The position numbers were made by a program, and so were the translations under genes. Positions 25,000 to 35,045 of a stretch of DNA of 64,000 bases are shown in pieces. The stretch is from Syngnathus acus (taxonomy: Eukaryota > Chordata > Actinopteri > Syngnathiformes > Syngnathidae), in the NCBI RefSeq assembly GCF_901709675.1, contig NC_051088.1, positions 20,808,693 to 20,872,692 of the forward strand. The letters are read 5' to 3'. Every line of letters starts with the position of its first letter. The first letter of the stretch is position 1. The notes beneath the pieces are model-generated. The model was not told the origin of the DNA and made no database searches. It saw nothing but the letters and a program-made list of their open reading frames with translations.

Positions 25000-25460
25000 C
25001 TTATCGCCTCAGCCCATAAAGCCCTTTGCAGTACAAAGACACAAATGGCTTCCATGCTAAGGGAGTTTAAGACAAAGCAAAGAGAAGCCTCTTACAGCGT
25101 CTTCAGCAAAAACAATTTAAACATCACTTTCGGCAGATAAAAAAGGGAAGGCTCAGAAACCCTGGAGACACTCACTGGTGCCTTTGTACACTGATTAAGG
25201 AGACTGGCGGATGCATATAATCAGCATATTATTGATAGTCTTAATGAGAAAGGCTCTGAGTCAGTGAAGCCATTAGCCACCATAAGAGAGGTTTAATTGT
25301 TTTGTGTGCCCGTGTCGGCGCGGTTGTGATGTTGTGCGGCGTGCACGCCTGCCTGTGCGAGGACAGAGCTAATTAAATCCACTCCTTTCCTTAGCAACTT
25401 TCCCCTCTCTTAATTAAGAGGGTTAATTATGGGCAGAGCAGAGGTCACGTGCATGTCTGT
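25000..25460. promoter_or_regulatory. Candidate conserved non-coding / enhancer-like segment
   Basis: Unique sequence with clustered homeodomain-type cores (several TTAATTA/TAATTAA sites at about 25370-25430) and an exact 14-base palindrome CTCTTAATTAAGAG at 25407-25420, followed by GGTTAATTA. No coding frame or repeat. The regulatory reading is an inference from composition only. Confidence 0.25.
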
Positions 25461-25781
25461 GTGCACACGCGTGCTTCACACTTGAGTAGGTTGCGATAGC
25501 TTTTAAAAAAGGCATAAATTACTATGTGTGCTTACATGGTTTTAATTTGACAGCTTTTGATATTTGTCAGCGCCGTTCAATAAAGGCTCTAGTTGTGTGT
25601 GAGATATTTTTGTGAATGTGTGTTCAGTCTAGCAATGTGTGCATCTCTCCATGATTATTCCACGATTGTCCTGCTCATAGCAGAAGCTTGTCGTAGTACT
25701 CACATTGACCAGAAGGAGGCAACATGGTGCCACGTCAAGCCATTTAGACTGCCAGAAAATACAAAGAAAGAGGAGCAAAGT

Positions 25782-26099
25782 GGGTGTCAAACTCGTTTTT
25801 TTCGCGGGCCGCATTGTAGCCGTAGCTTCTTTCGGAGGGCCATTATGACTGTCAACCCAAATAAATATATGAGCACCTCATATTATATACAGTAAAAGCT
25901 ACAAAACAAACCGACAAATAACTCGTTTGCAAATCAGACGAGTAAAAACTGGTCAAATATTAAAAAAAAGGATATTAAAAGTGAAGACAATTTGCAATTC
26001 TAGTCATGACACAAATTTGATGCATAATTTGTCTTCGCGGGCCGCATAAAATGATGTGGTGGGCCGTATCTGCCCCCCGGACCTTGAGTTTGACACCTG
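25782..26099. mobile_element. MITE with GGTGTCAAACTC termini, near-full copy
   Basis: The left end GGGTGTCAAACTCG and the right end GAGTTTGACACCT form terminal inverted repeats. The interior shows CGCGGGCCGCATTGTAGCCG near the left and TTGTCTTCGCGGGCCGCATA near the right. A 5'-truncated relative lies in a zp3-like intron at 28834-29050. No coding potential. Confidence 0.85.
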
Positions 26100-26537
26100 T
26101 GACGTAGTAGATGAAATTGAAGTCAAGCCTGGCAAACGCGTATCTGGTAAATACAATGTGGTTAGTTGTATCATAGTGAATGACTGGGAGACGGATTATC
26201 CAAACACTCAACACAGCCAGTGGCTCAATTTTAGATGGCTTTTTAATGGGATTGTTTTGCCAATTTAACATCACAATCACATTCGGTGCCTCCATTGAAC
26301 TCTTGGCGAAAGATTTGCAATCGTAATTATTGAACAGCTTTAACATTTATGATTGTTGGCCTGGGTCATTTTGTAAGTAGGTCAGGGATTAACGATAGAA
26401 TGGGACATTTTTGAGAATAATGTCACAAATTAGTGGATACACATGTCAATTATATACTTTCTGCCATATATATGAAGATCATTCATTTGTTCTGTCTGCC
26501 TTTGTAAGTTACTGGCATAGATAAAATTAGCAAAAAA

Positions 26538-26809
26538 TACCGTATTGGCCCGAATATAAGATGACCCCCTCTTTTTCAAGATTTCTTTGAACACCAAATT
26601 TAATTTTTATACAGAAGATAATTACAGTACATTTGAAACAAATGATTATAACAATATATTTTTCTTCTTCGTGCTACCGCTATTTTTATTTCTCTTCTTC
26701 GTGACGGGTTCGCTTTGGCCTGGGGAGTTAAGTTCAGCATTCGCTTTAAAGATATCTGGCGCCATCTAGCGTTGTAATTACACCATCTTATATTCGTGCC
26801 AATACGGTA
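26538..26809. mobile_element. 272-base MITE with TACCGTATTGGCCCGAATAT termini
   Basis: The left end is TACCGTATTGGCCCGAATAT followed by AAGATGA. The inverse of the right end is TACCGTATTGGCACGAATAT followed by AAGATGG, so 25 of 27 bases match. Only the outermost TACCGTATT is shared with the elements at 20821, 24307 and 59692; the interior is unrelated. The interior is pyrimidine-rich with no long frame. Confidence 0.85.
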
Positions 26810-26859
26810 CATGAATTATGAATTATTTTTGGACCAATTAGGTGCCATTTCCCGTAGCA

Positions 26860-26985
26860 CACCTTCAAAATAAGTCACCCCCAAAATTTTCTTTAGAATA
26901 ACACGTTGACCCCTACTAGTCTAAACATAGCATTCTGATTGATTAGTTTGTGTAATATGAGCAAAATTGACCAGTTTTTATTTGG
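26860..26985. repeat. Interspersed repeat fragment, related to 29695-29825
   Basis: The blocks CACCCCCAAAATTTTCTTTA, GAATAACACGTTGACCCCTA and ATATGAGCAAAATTGACCAG align with the segment in the zp3-like intron at 29695-29825 with many substitutions. An old element. Confidence 0.55.
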
Positions 26986-27229
26986 TTGCCATTATGCACT
27001 CACAGTGTGTCTTTAGCACAAAAAATAAGACACCAGTTTATGCTAAACTTCTCTTAAAGCTGTTGTAAAGTTTTGTATACATACCACAACACCAACTACA
27101 TGGTGTGATGGGGAAAAAAAAAAACATTTCAGGAGGCCCATTTCATGAACATTATAGGAAGATAACAGCTAAAATGTTTTCCTATATTGTCTCATTAGCA
27201 AACCATCATAAAAAAAAGAAAGTCCCATC

Positions 27230-27560
27230 TCATCATTGATTCTTTTAAGGGAAAGGGGTTTTCTTCCCCACGTCTCAGTGTCGCTGTCATGCCTCCATGC
27301 CGGTGCATCATTAGATATTGCCTTTTACGAGCCTCTGGTGTGTTGGCGATGGGAGGGGGGTCAGCGTTACCCCGGCAGTAAAGCGACGCATCCGTCGGTT
27401 CTGCACGTAGGAGCAAACACTCCATTAAATCAGGCCTCCACATATTACTGTAATAAAAGCCTCCGCTTCGCTTTTATGGGCTTTTTAATTATGTCTATTC
27501 GTCTTCCCGGGCTCATGAGCAACAGTTCATGAGGAGTCCCATTTTGTGAGGACTCATTCA
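27230..27560. promoter_or_regulatory. Candidate conserved non-coding element upstream of mbnl2
   Basis: Unique, GC-balanced block without stop-free coding character. It has a cluster of homeobox/CDX-like sites (TTTTATGGGC, TTTTTAATTATG, CCATTAAATC) at 27423-27495. It lies between the 3' end of the zp3-like gene (28044) and mbnl2, in repeat-rich surroundings. Composition only; conservation cannot be tested here. Confidence 0.22.
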
Positions 27561-28033
27561 CTGGCAGAATGCTAGAGGGGGCTGCTGGGCCAGTGGGGTG
27601 GCGGAGACATTACAGGGAGAATGTAAAATATGACTGCTTTTTCAGCCATTGTAGTTTGGCTCGCAGCGTGGAACCACTGGTGCTACATTTCCATTTTGCT
27701 CATGGGGTTATCTTACTGTTGAGGTCTAAAGTGAGCACACTGTGTAGACTTGATCTCTTATCTTTCATTACTCTGGAACTTAGTCCTGCGTGTAGCCATA
27801 ACCAGCGCCAAGCCATGCAGATTGATGAACCAATAAGCGTCCTTGGAAACACTGCACACGGTTTTATAGCCTAGCAATTGGCTGGACATAATTTAACCAG
27901 TTTTAAATCCAAGCAGCTCGTAATGGTGCAAAAGAACCACCCGTGTACTGCATACGGTATGTTTAGCAGGAACATTTACGATTGTGGATCTCAGTTGGAG
28001 GATAAAAGGAACACGAGCCTTGGGCATGATTTC

Positions 28034-28039
28034 TTTATT
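28034..28039 (-). terminator. Poly(A) signal AATAAA of the zp3-like gene
   Basis: AATAAA on the minus strand, four bases after the TGA stop (28044-28046). A very short 3' UTR is typical of zona pellucida mRNAs. Confidence 0.85.
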
Positions 28040-28043
28040 TTCC

Positions 28044-31000
28044 TCAGTTAGGTCGCTTTACAGTGGGTTTGTGCATTCTGCTGCAAATGGCAGCACTCAT
28101 GACAGTGAGCAGCATCACCGCCAGCATTGTCCCCAACATACACAGTGTGGCTAAAGATCGTGAGGAAGCTGAGGATGAAGAGAAACATAGCTAAGAACCA
28201 AGTCAAATGACATCATGTCCATGCTTTGGTTTTATACCCGATTGTGTAACGTCTTTCGTCTGAAGATTAGAACTGGATTCTGGCTGCGACATGTCCTCCT
28301 CCACTTGGATGGGGCCAGGATGAGCTGTCCCCTCCCACTGTGGAAAGAGACCTGCCACTCCAAGAACAGAAGGGTAACAAGCACATCAGTGCATTTAGCC
28401 CAAAGCGGAACAGGAGACACTCCAACATTTCCCCATGTTGTGTTTCTGTCAACACACCGGCATCGTCTCCAAGGTTTCTTTTCCGTCGCTGCTCACTGCA
28501 GCTGCTTTCACAACAGCTACACACCTTGTTCTCCCCATCTGACGCCACCCATCTGCCCCGAGGCAAACATTTATACAGCATTAAAAAAAATCTGTGTTAG
28601 AGATGCGGCTTCAAGGAATTGCTTTGTTAGCACTAACCTTTTGGCTTCAGCTAAAAATGAACAGGCTTTGAGCTGCGAGTTGACTGGAACAGAGAGGGCA
28701 CTTGCTAGCAGCTGACATGTGATATAAAGCTACGGAGGAGTGGAATAAAAAATGAGATGCTGCACATGTCTAATACGTACTTTACTAATGATGCCGAGAA
28801 AGTAGTGTATGAAGCTAAAATTCACCAGTATGGGCTACACAACAAACTGATGAATAACTAGTTATGAAATTGGAGACTAGTAAAAATTGTTCAAATATTT
28901 TAAAACGGTGAATGATCATAAAAATTGCTAGTAATAGCTCTATTTTTTAAAGTGAAGACAATTTGTACTCGATGCACAATTTGTCTTCGCGGGCCACATA
29001 AAATGATGTGACGGGCCCTATCTGGCCCCCGGGCCTTGAGTTTGATACATATGCCAAAAGGTTTCTACCATTCCAACACACTTGCCAGTCAGATCACCTG
29101 AAGGGAAAATTCGACCTAAATGTCTGGCTTGGAAAGTCTCAGGTTTCAAACTGCTCAACGAAGCAGATGACACAAGCGGCACTTACCGAATTCTTGTGAT
29201 CTTGGTGGAAACTGAAGGCTTTCAGCTGGAAAACAAGTTTATTCTCACTGCTTCTCTGCATGAAGAATGACTTGGCTCCTGTCATCGTAGCATCTATTAG
29301 ACACCTATTAGACACCAACAAGCAGGCACAGGGTCCACAAACACAGATGGTCATGCTGACTTTCAAGTCAAATTACATTGGTACTTCTTACCCATGATTG
29401 TCAATAAAGGTATATGATGGTTGAGAATTTGGGGAGGCGCTCATGGTGGCCACACAGCTGTCAGCAAAGACCCTCAGTGGAATATGATAGCCCTGAAGGA
29501 CCGAGGCTTCGATTTGCATCATCTCGCCCACGTCGTAAACACCGGAGAACCTCTGCGGCTGCCACTCCTCTAATCAGTCAATCCGAATACAGAAGAAATG
29601 CAATCTTGAGGGCACTTGCACAATCGAATAAGATTAAGATGCATCAGATACAACAATGATAAAATATCCACATTCATATTTCATTTTAAGCATGACAGAG
29701 GGCACCAACCCCAAAGATTTCCTTAGAATAATGTTTTATGTGCCCCCACTGGTCCTAACACAACATTGTGATTAATGTTGTGATTGTGCAACATGAGTTA
29801 AGCAGCAAAATTCACACTTTTTTTTTTCCCCATCTAAGAGGGCGGCCATTTTGCCACTTGCTGTCGACTGAAAAGGATATCACAGTTGCCAGGGTTCATG
29901 TCATGACCAATCACGGATCAGCTTTAAAAAATGGTGATTGGGTGTGAATTTAGATCTGCCAACAGCAATTGTCAAAATGAAAAAAAAAATTGTTCTTCTA
30001 GCAATTGGTTTAGAAATCATTATGGTTGTAGTTTCAACCGTCAGGGTGAAGGATCACATTTATAGCAATGAAAAAGCAATTCATGAGTTTGAGTATGTTG
30101 TACACAGTCAAGAGTGTCCATTTACGGAAATTCAATAAAAACTCAATGAGAAAAATAGATCGGGACATTGCACAAAAAGAGGAAGGCAGAAAGGAAAACA
30201 CGCATCATGTCACAGGCCAGCGGTGCAAATAATGAACATTTGTGAGATCAGTTATTAAATCATGTTTGTTTAAATAAAGCTTATTGAAATTTTAATGAAT
30301 AGATTTTTTTTCCCCACATGAAGCCTATTTGCTTTCCTCGGAGATGTACCCACTCATTTTATTTAAATATAATTAGAAACTCAGTATGAAGCTGAGCAGT
30401 TGTACACTGCTGGAAACTACAACCACAATAATGAACATCAATCATTACATTCAAAATTGATAACTTTTATAGGTTCATTATCAATATTTGGTCACGACCA
30501 GGACTTGAGTTTGTAGCCCATCCCAGTTAATAGCTAGCGATCTGACAATCTGGCTGCAACTCAACATCATTTTCCTTTTCAGGTTTTGATTTGCTCACCT
30601 GTCATGAGCCTCAGGGAGAAGTGTAGCTGCTGCTCTGTTAACAGGCTAGACGCAAACTGCTGCCAATGAGGCATAATGGCATCACTGCTCACATAGTGCC
30701 TCCTTTGACAGTTAGAGCAAAGTGTGACCTCATGCAGGCAGCATTTTGGATTTGTTGTACGAACGTCTGTATGATGAGAAGAGTCGACGCTTTACCTCGG
30801 ATAGTGGCATTCAATTAACGCCTCGGAAGGGTTTGTCTTAAAAATTAAGGTGCTGCCGACTGGCGTTGGCGAGTAGGTGAGTGAAAAGGTGTAGATGAGG
30901 GCTTCATCTGTCATCTAATGAGGAGGAAGACGTGTTATAGTAGCTTTGAGCAGACAGGAAAATGAAGTGTCCAAAAATAAAAACCTTGCCTTTTTTGTGC

Positions 31001-32418
31001 TGCCACAGCTGTGCAGCTCCGTCTGGAAACGTAGCATGCGGTCGGCAACGCTCAGCAGGCTGCAGCCTCCTAAGGTCAGATCACTCGGACGGATCAGCTG
31101 ACCGTTTCCTATAAGAACAAAGTAAAAAGTCAGGCACCATTTACCTGCAGTCTATTTCTTGTCCTGCTCTGCTTCAGTCAATAACACTCAGAGCAAATGT
31201 AGCTTGCTTAATGCACGGCTGTGCCATTTCTCAGATTCTCAGAGTAAAGAAAAAGGACATCCTAATCGATTGGCAGCCTTGATTCGGTGCCATTTGCGAT
31301 AATCCACACTGAATGTGCTGTCATCACACTTTGTTCAATGTTCTGATTCTAGCTTGCTTCGAGGACACAATGCGTTGAGTCATCTTCAAGTAAAAAAAAA
31401 AAGCAAAACATACTGAAATGGAGTGTATGGAAACCGATCATCGTCTTTAATTTGAGCTTGTTTAATTTTGGCGGACAAGAATAAATGATCTCTCAAAAGC
31501 CATTGTCCACTACAAAAACAACTCGAGGTTCCCACCACACAGTAGATATGATTGCTAAAAAAAATAAAAAAATGTCAAAATTAAAAATCGACAAATATTC
31601 AATTATCGAATCCATCGACAAATATTTTGATAATATAAAGAGCATCTATAATAGAGAGTAGAGCATATATTTTTGATCATATAACAGCACCAATAATTGA
31701 ATTTCATTTATCCTTGTCATATTTTTGTTTGATATTTTATAGATTTCTTAATCACAAACCAATAACAAACCAACAGTATATGCGGAAATGTTTTTATAAT
31801 GCAGCCTCATGCAAAATAAAATTTGATCAGATTATTCAATGAAATGAATTTCTTTTATATATGCAGCCATTGTAAATAAGCAGTTACCTAAGAAGTTCTG
31901 CTTGACCTCTATGATGACCTCTCCCTCACCACATTGCACCACCAGGCTGTCAGCTGGCACAGGCACCCGCTGTTCAAAGTCAACCGCCATCTAAAACACC
32001 ATTTAAAGTCAAACTACACTTTGATAGGCAGTTACGCATGTGGAAGCCCAGGGAAGGGAAATATTATTTCTTGAAATACCTTTGGATCGTCCTCAGCGGG
32101 CGGGTCAAGATTTGGACCCTCAATTATGGTCTGTAACATGTGATCTTGGACAGAGGGCGGTGGCTCACTGGCCTCCTGTGTTTGCGGCCTTTTTGCATGC
32201 TCTTCAACAGCAGGCCTCTTCAGCTGATAGATCCAGAGCCGCTGGTTGACAGGGGAGGTCCTATTTGACTGATGATCTGTTGTTTTTGGCTGCGTTGGCG
32301 GCTGTGTCCATGTCCACGCTCTTTTGGTTGGTATGGAAGTTGTGTTGAAGCTTTTTAAAGCGGCACAAAGACTCCCACCTGACAAAAGGAGCCCAAACAA
32401 AACTCCCCATAACGCCAT
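28044..32418 (-). CDS. zp3-like: ZP3-type zona pellucida (egg-coat) glycoprotein, complete, 11 coding exons
   Basis: Exons in order: 32418-32080, 31990-31888, 31108-30990, 30914-30796, 30702-30599, 29569-29392, 29304-29187, 28729-28638, 28552-28458, 28351-28238, 28168-28044. They sum to 1506 bases, 501 residues plus TGA, with every junction in phase. Residues 1-19 are a signal peptide (MALWGVLFGLLLSGG). Residues 20-113 are a Pro/Thr/Gln-rich arm with N-T-T and N-R-T sequons. The ZP module starts at C133 (VVQCGEGE) and has LGGC, HSCGST, IECHYPR, DSCVAT, NHGCLID, YITC, KACSF and KVCSCCESSC: all 12 family cysteines. RRKR (413-416) is a furin site and residues 466-489 are a membrane anchor. Such proteins are secreted, cleaved and polymerised into the fish chorion. 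The exon 9/10 boundary is the least certain: an alternative acceptor at 28338 would start the exon at TGG-GAG. The subfamily (zp3a-f) is not assigned. Confidence 0.93.
28083..28154 (-). other. zp3-like C-terminal transmembrane segment (in the last exon)
   Basis: Encodes LATLCMLGTMLAVMLLTVMS and AAIC, followed by the basic tail SRMHKPTVKRPN. A hydrophobic anchor after the furin site is the classical ZP precursor layout, in which cleavage releases the ectodomain for polymerisation. Many fish ZP3 copies made in liver or ovary have lost the anchor; this one has kept it. Confidence 0.85.
28477..28488 (-). other. Furin cleavage site RRKR in the zp3-like protein
   Basis: Codons CGA CGG AAA AGA encode R-R-K-R, directly after the cysteine cluster KVCSCCESSC and before NLGDDA. 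The position matches the consensus furin cleavage site of ZP precursors. Confidence 0.85.
28834..29050. mobile_element. 5'-truncated MITE of the GGTGTCAAACTC family inside zp3-like intron 7
   Basis: Shares GCTACACAACAAACTGATGA, then AGTGAAGACAATTTG, TTGTCTTCGCGGGCC and CCGGGCCTTGAGTTTGA with the element at 25782-26099. It accounts for about half of the 457-base intron; other introns of the gene are mostly 69-106 bases. Confidence 0.8.
29695..29940. repeat. Interspersed repeat inside zp3-like intron 5
   Basis: Contains GGGCACCAACCCCAAAGATT, TTGTGCAACATGAG and GGGCGGCCATTTTGCCACTT. The first part aligns with 26860-26985. It sits in the 1029-base intron and probably explains much of its length. 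Confidence 0.55.
30915..30989 (-). other. GC-AG intron (intron 3) of the zp3-like gene, 75 bases
   Basis: The donor reads AAAAAG|GCAAGG and the acceptor CTCCTCATTAG|ATGACAG. The flanking exons join in phase 0 as GSTKK/MTDEALIYTF, the expected ZP order. The nearest GT (five bases on, at 30984) would end the exon in phase 2 and break the frame into exon 4. GC donors are a known minority class that needs a strong flanking match, as seen here. Confidence 0.82.
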
Positions 32419-32570
32419 TACAACAATCACACAAAAATGGGAGCAGCTCTGCTTTGGTCTTCTGAGGAAATGAAAGATATGATAGCTTGGCTCGGACTCC
32501 ACCCACACCTAATGGCTTGATTGCATTCCAGCCTGCAGGACTCATTCTCTGAGGCTTTAATATCCAGCGT
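32419..32570 (-). promoter_or_regulatory. Upstream region of the zp3-like gene
   Basis: Immediately 5' of the ATG. A TATA-like ATATTAAAG lies at about 32555-32563, 137-145 bases before the start. An acceptor-like CATTTCCTCAG at about 32464 leaves open a short 5' UTR intron. No clear FIGLA E-box pair was identified by eye. Weak assignment. Confidence 0.3.
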
Positions 32571-32695
32571 TTCATAAAATAGAATTGCAAATGAGATGCT
32601 TGGTAAAGGTCACATTCAAAGATAGATTTGAATCTTGGAGACTGTGTCAAAAGCTGATGATTTCTTGCTTTTTTTTTTTCTTAAGGGAGACTGCA

Positions 32696-32850
32696 GTAGT
32701 CAAGTCAAGTCAAGTCAAGTCAAGTTTATTTGTATAGCCCTAAATCACAAGCAGTCTCAAAGGGCTTCACATAGACAAAAAATTGACAATTATTCTCAAA
32801 GCATCCCCTGATCTTAAGCTCCCAAAAGGGCAAGGAAAAACTCCAAAAAA
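32696..32850. repeat. (TCAAG)n run with interspersed repeat, GTCTCAAAGGGC family, copy 2
   Basis: TCAAGTCAAGTCAAGTCAAG, then TTTATTTGTATAGCCCTAAA, TCTCAAAGGGCTTCACATAG and AGGGCAAGGAAAAACTCC. A common fish dispersed repeat; it aligns to 13106-13300 in its second half. Confidence 0.75.
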
Positions 32851-33559
32851 TGAGAAAACCAATAAAAAGCATGTTCAGTGATATAAGATGACTGAACGGA
32901 GACGCGAAATCAGGCTAAGCCGGTGAGCTCGTTCACAAATCAGCGAGCATTTTTGTCATCGGTCTTTAAGTCCCTTTAAAAAAAAAAGAAAAAAAAAAAC
33001 CCTGATGCTGAGCATTGAACCTATGCCAGCACTTATTTGCTGTATGTACGCAGAAGGGTGAATATTAGTCACAATAAAAGGTGCTAGATTTTTTTTTTTT
33101 AGACTCTTTTTTTAAATTTTTTAAAATGTTGCCAGTTGTCACTAAATATAGTTGGCAACACTCACTTCATCATGCCTTTGCTTCGCCCCTGTTGTCATGG
33201 TAATGAAAGTCAGATCTGTAAATGCATGACCCCCCCCTCTCCAAAAATAATATGTGAACCAGCGTGTGACAGGGGCTGTAAATTCTTTATCCTTTGCATA
33301 TTTTGACAGGGAATGTGAATGATTTGTCATGAAGACACCTAAGAACTATTTTTAAATTGCAGAAAGAATGCTAAATAATATTCTATAAAATAACTCAATT
33401 ATTTCTCCAAACATTCTAATCTGATTTGACCAACAGAAATAATTTTTTTTTTTCTTGCCGATACACAAATACAGTCTGCTGTGTGTCAGGAAGTAGCTTT
33501 TATCTAACACTGATCAGCGGCAAGACAAAGAAACGAGGCGTGTTTGTGCGATACGTATT

Positions 33560-33561
33560 GT

Positions 33562-33587
<26 letters not shown>
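33560..33587. repeat. (GT)n microsatellite
   Basis: About 13 units of GT/TG. Confidence 0.93.
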
Positions 33588-33592
<5 letters not shown>

Positions 33593-34159
33593 CTTGAGAT
33601 CAGACCGTGCCTGCCAGTCAGGCTTCCTCCGCACATCTCTAACTCATTTTAGCAAACACTAATTTGCTCCCGAGAGAAGCAACCACCAATTCCATACACA
33701 CAAAGTCAAATCTCATCATCCTCTGTTTGCAGTCGTCTTGACACATGTGCAGGACAAAATGACCAGAACAGGATGTGGGACATTGATGCAAGATATAAAA
33801 GCAAGGCAGCTTGCACCAAACGGATTACTGCTATGGAGCCTCATTAAAAGCATGTTGTGGGCGAAGGAGTTATTTGTGTGTTTTGTCAGCTCAGTTGGGG
33901 CACTGAGTAGATGTGTGGCGAGATATTTGTGTCAAAGTTTTAGCCTTGTTTTGTGCCACGCGGGAAGCATTTTCGTAGTTTTGGCAAATCGTCTGCCATA
34001 AGTCAAAGATGGAATATGTGCTCGGGGCAAAACTAGTGTGAGAAAAGAAAGTGAAAAGGCCTGAATCGAGAAGTGGGGGGGGGAAGGGAATGTGAAAACA
34101 AAGAAGAAAAATATGGCTCGGGTCGAGGAACACACAGCAGCTAAATCCGGTGGGAGTAA

Positions 34160-34520
34160 TGTGGAATAACAGCGTCCGCGGCTCCGATTCACGGGCCATC
34201 GGCGGCCGATTCCGCAGAAGGTCGCCAATGTTGTTTCAGCGCATTGGCGTGGACACACACACACAAATACCCCCACAATCATGCGCCCACACAAGCACCG
34301 TCCATTACACAAAGACGCACACGCTAATGGACTGTTATTAAAGACATGCATCACACCGCGTCGCCCACGACCACACACAGAGGCGAGCGGCGCATTGCTT
34401 ACAGACACACATTAATGGGATTTCTGTGCACAGCTGTATCATTCAGCAAAGAGTCCTCGGTGACAGCGAGGCTCTCAGACTACATACGGATGTGTGGGCG
34501 GACCCGCAACGACAAAAAAC
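34160..34520. promoter_or_regulatory. CpG-rich unique segment between zp3-like and pard3b-like genes
   Basis: Contains GTCCGCGGCTCCGATTCACG, CGGCGGCCGATTCCGC, CACCGCGTCGCCCACGACC and GGCGAGCGGCGCATTGC, well above local CpG density, with CA-rich stretches. No exon or repeat recognised. It could be a distal regulatory element or an unannotated promoter; no evidence decides. Confidence 0.25.
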
Positions 34521-35040
34521 TTTTCTAGTTTTATCGCATCATCCATGACATTTGTCATGAAAGGATAGGTGGCAAAAAGCATTGGCTTTTGTCACCATGG
34601 AAAGGTCCGCAGCGCCGGATGATTGACAGGTGACACCGCCTTGCGCTGTGGCACACGGAGGAACAATGTGGCGGTGGAATTGACCTTTAACCTTCACTCG
34701 GTATCACAGGCTTCAAACTTTTTCTCAAGGGGATGACTCTCCTGTTACTCATTTGAATTTGAGTTTATTTTTGAACATGAGATCAACCAAACACCAAATC
34801 ATTTTTTCGCATTTTGACATAATTTCATGTTATGCCAAGAAGACAAATAAATCAACATGTTCAAAAAAGGAGAAGGAAGAAGCTATTGCTCACCTAGGGA
34901 AAACAGTCTCATTACATTTAGTCAGCCTTCTTTGTTGTTCATAAAGGGCGAGACCATTTACCATCACTTTTTAAATGATATCGGTTCTGTAAGAGTGAGA
35001 AAGATGCGTGATTTCTCCCTGAACTGTTTGGTAAACGGTT

Positions 35041-35045
35041 GGACC
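35041..35045. repeat. Solo-LTR target duplication, left
   Basis: GGACC, identical to 35455-35459. Confidence 0.85.

Noticed and set aside
28232-28715. Plus-strand open frames opposite the zp3-like 3' exons
   Set aside because: Antisense shadows of minus-strand exons 8-10.
32032-32508. A single-exon 158-residue protein starting MWVESEPS
   Set aside because: The real start is the later Met at 32418 (signal peptide), and the frame after 32080 reads through a donor into intron 1.
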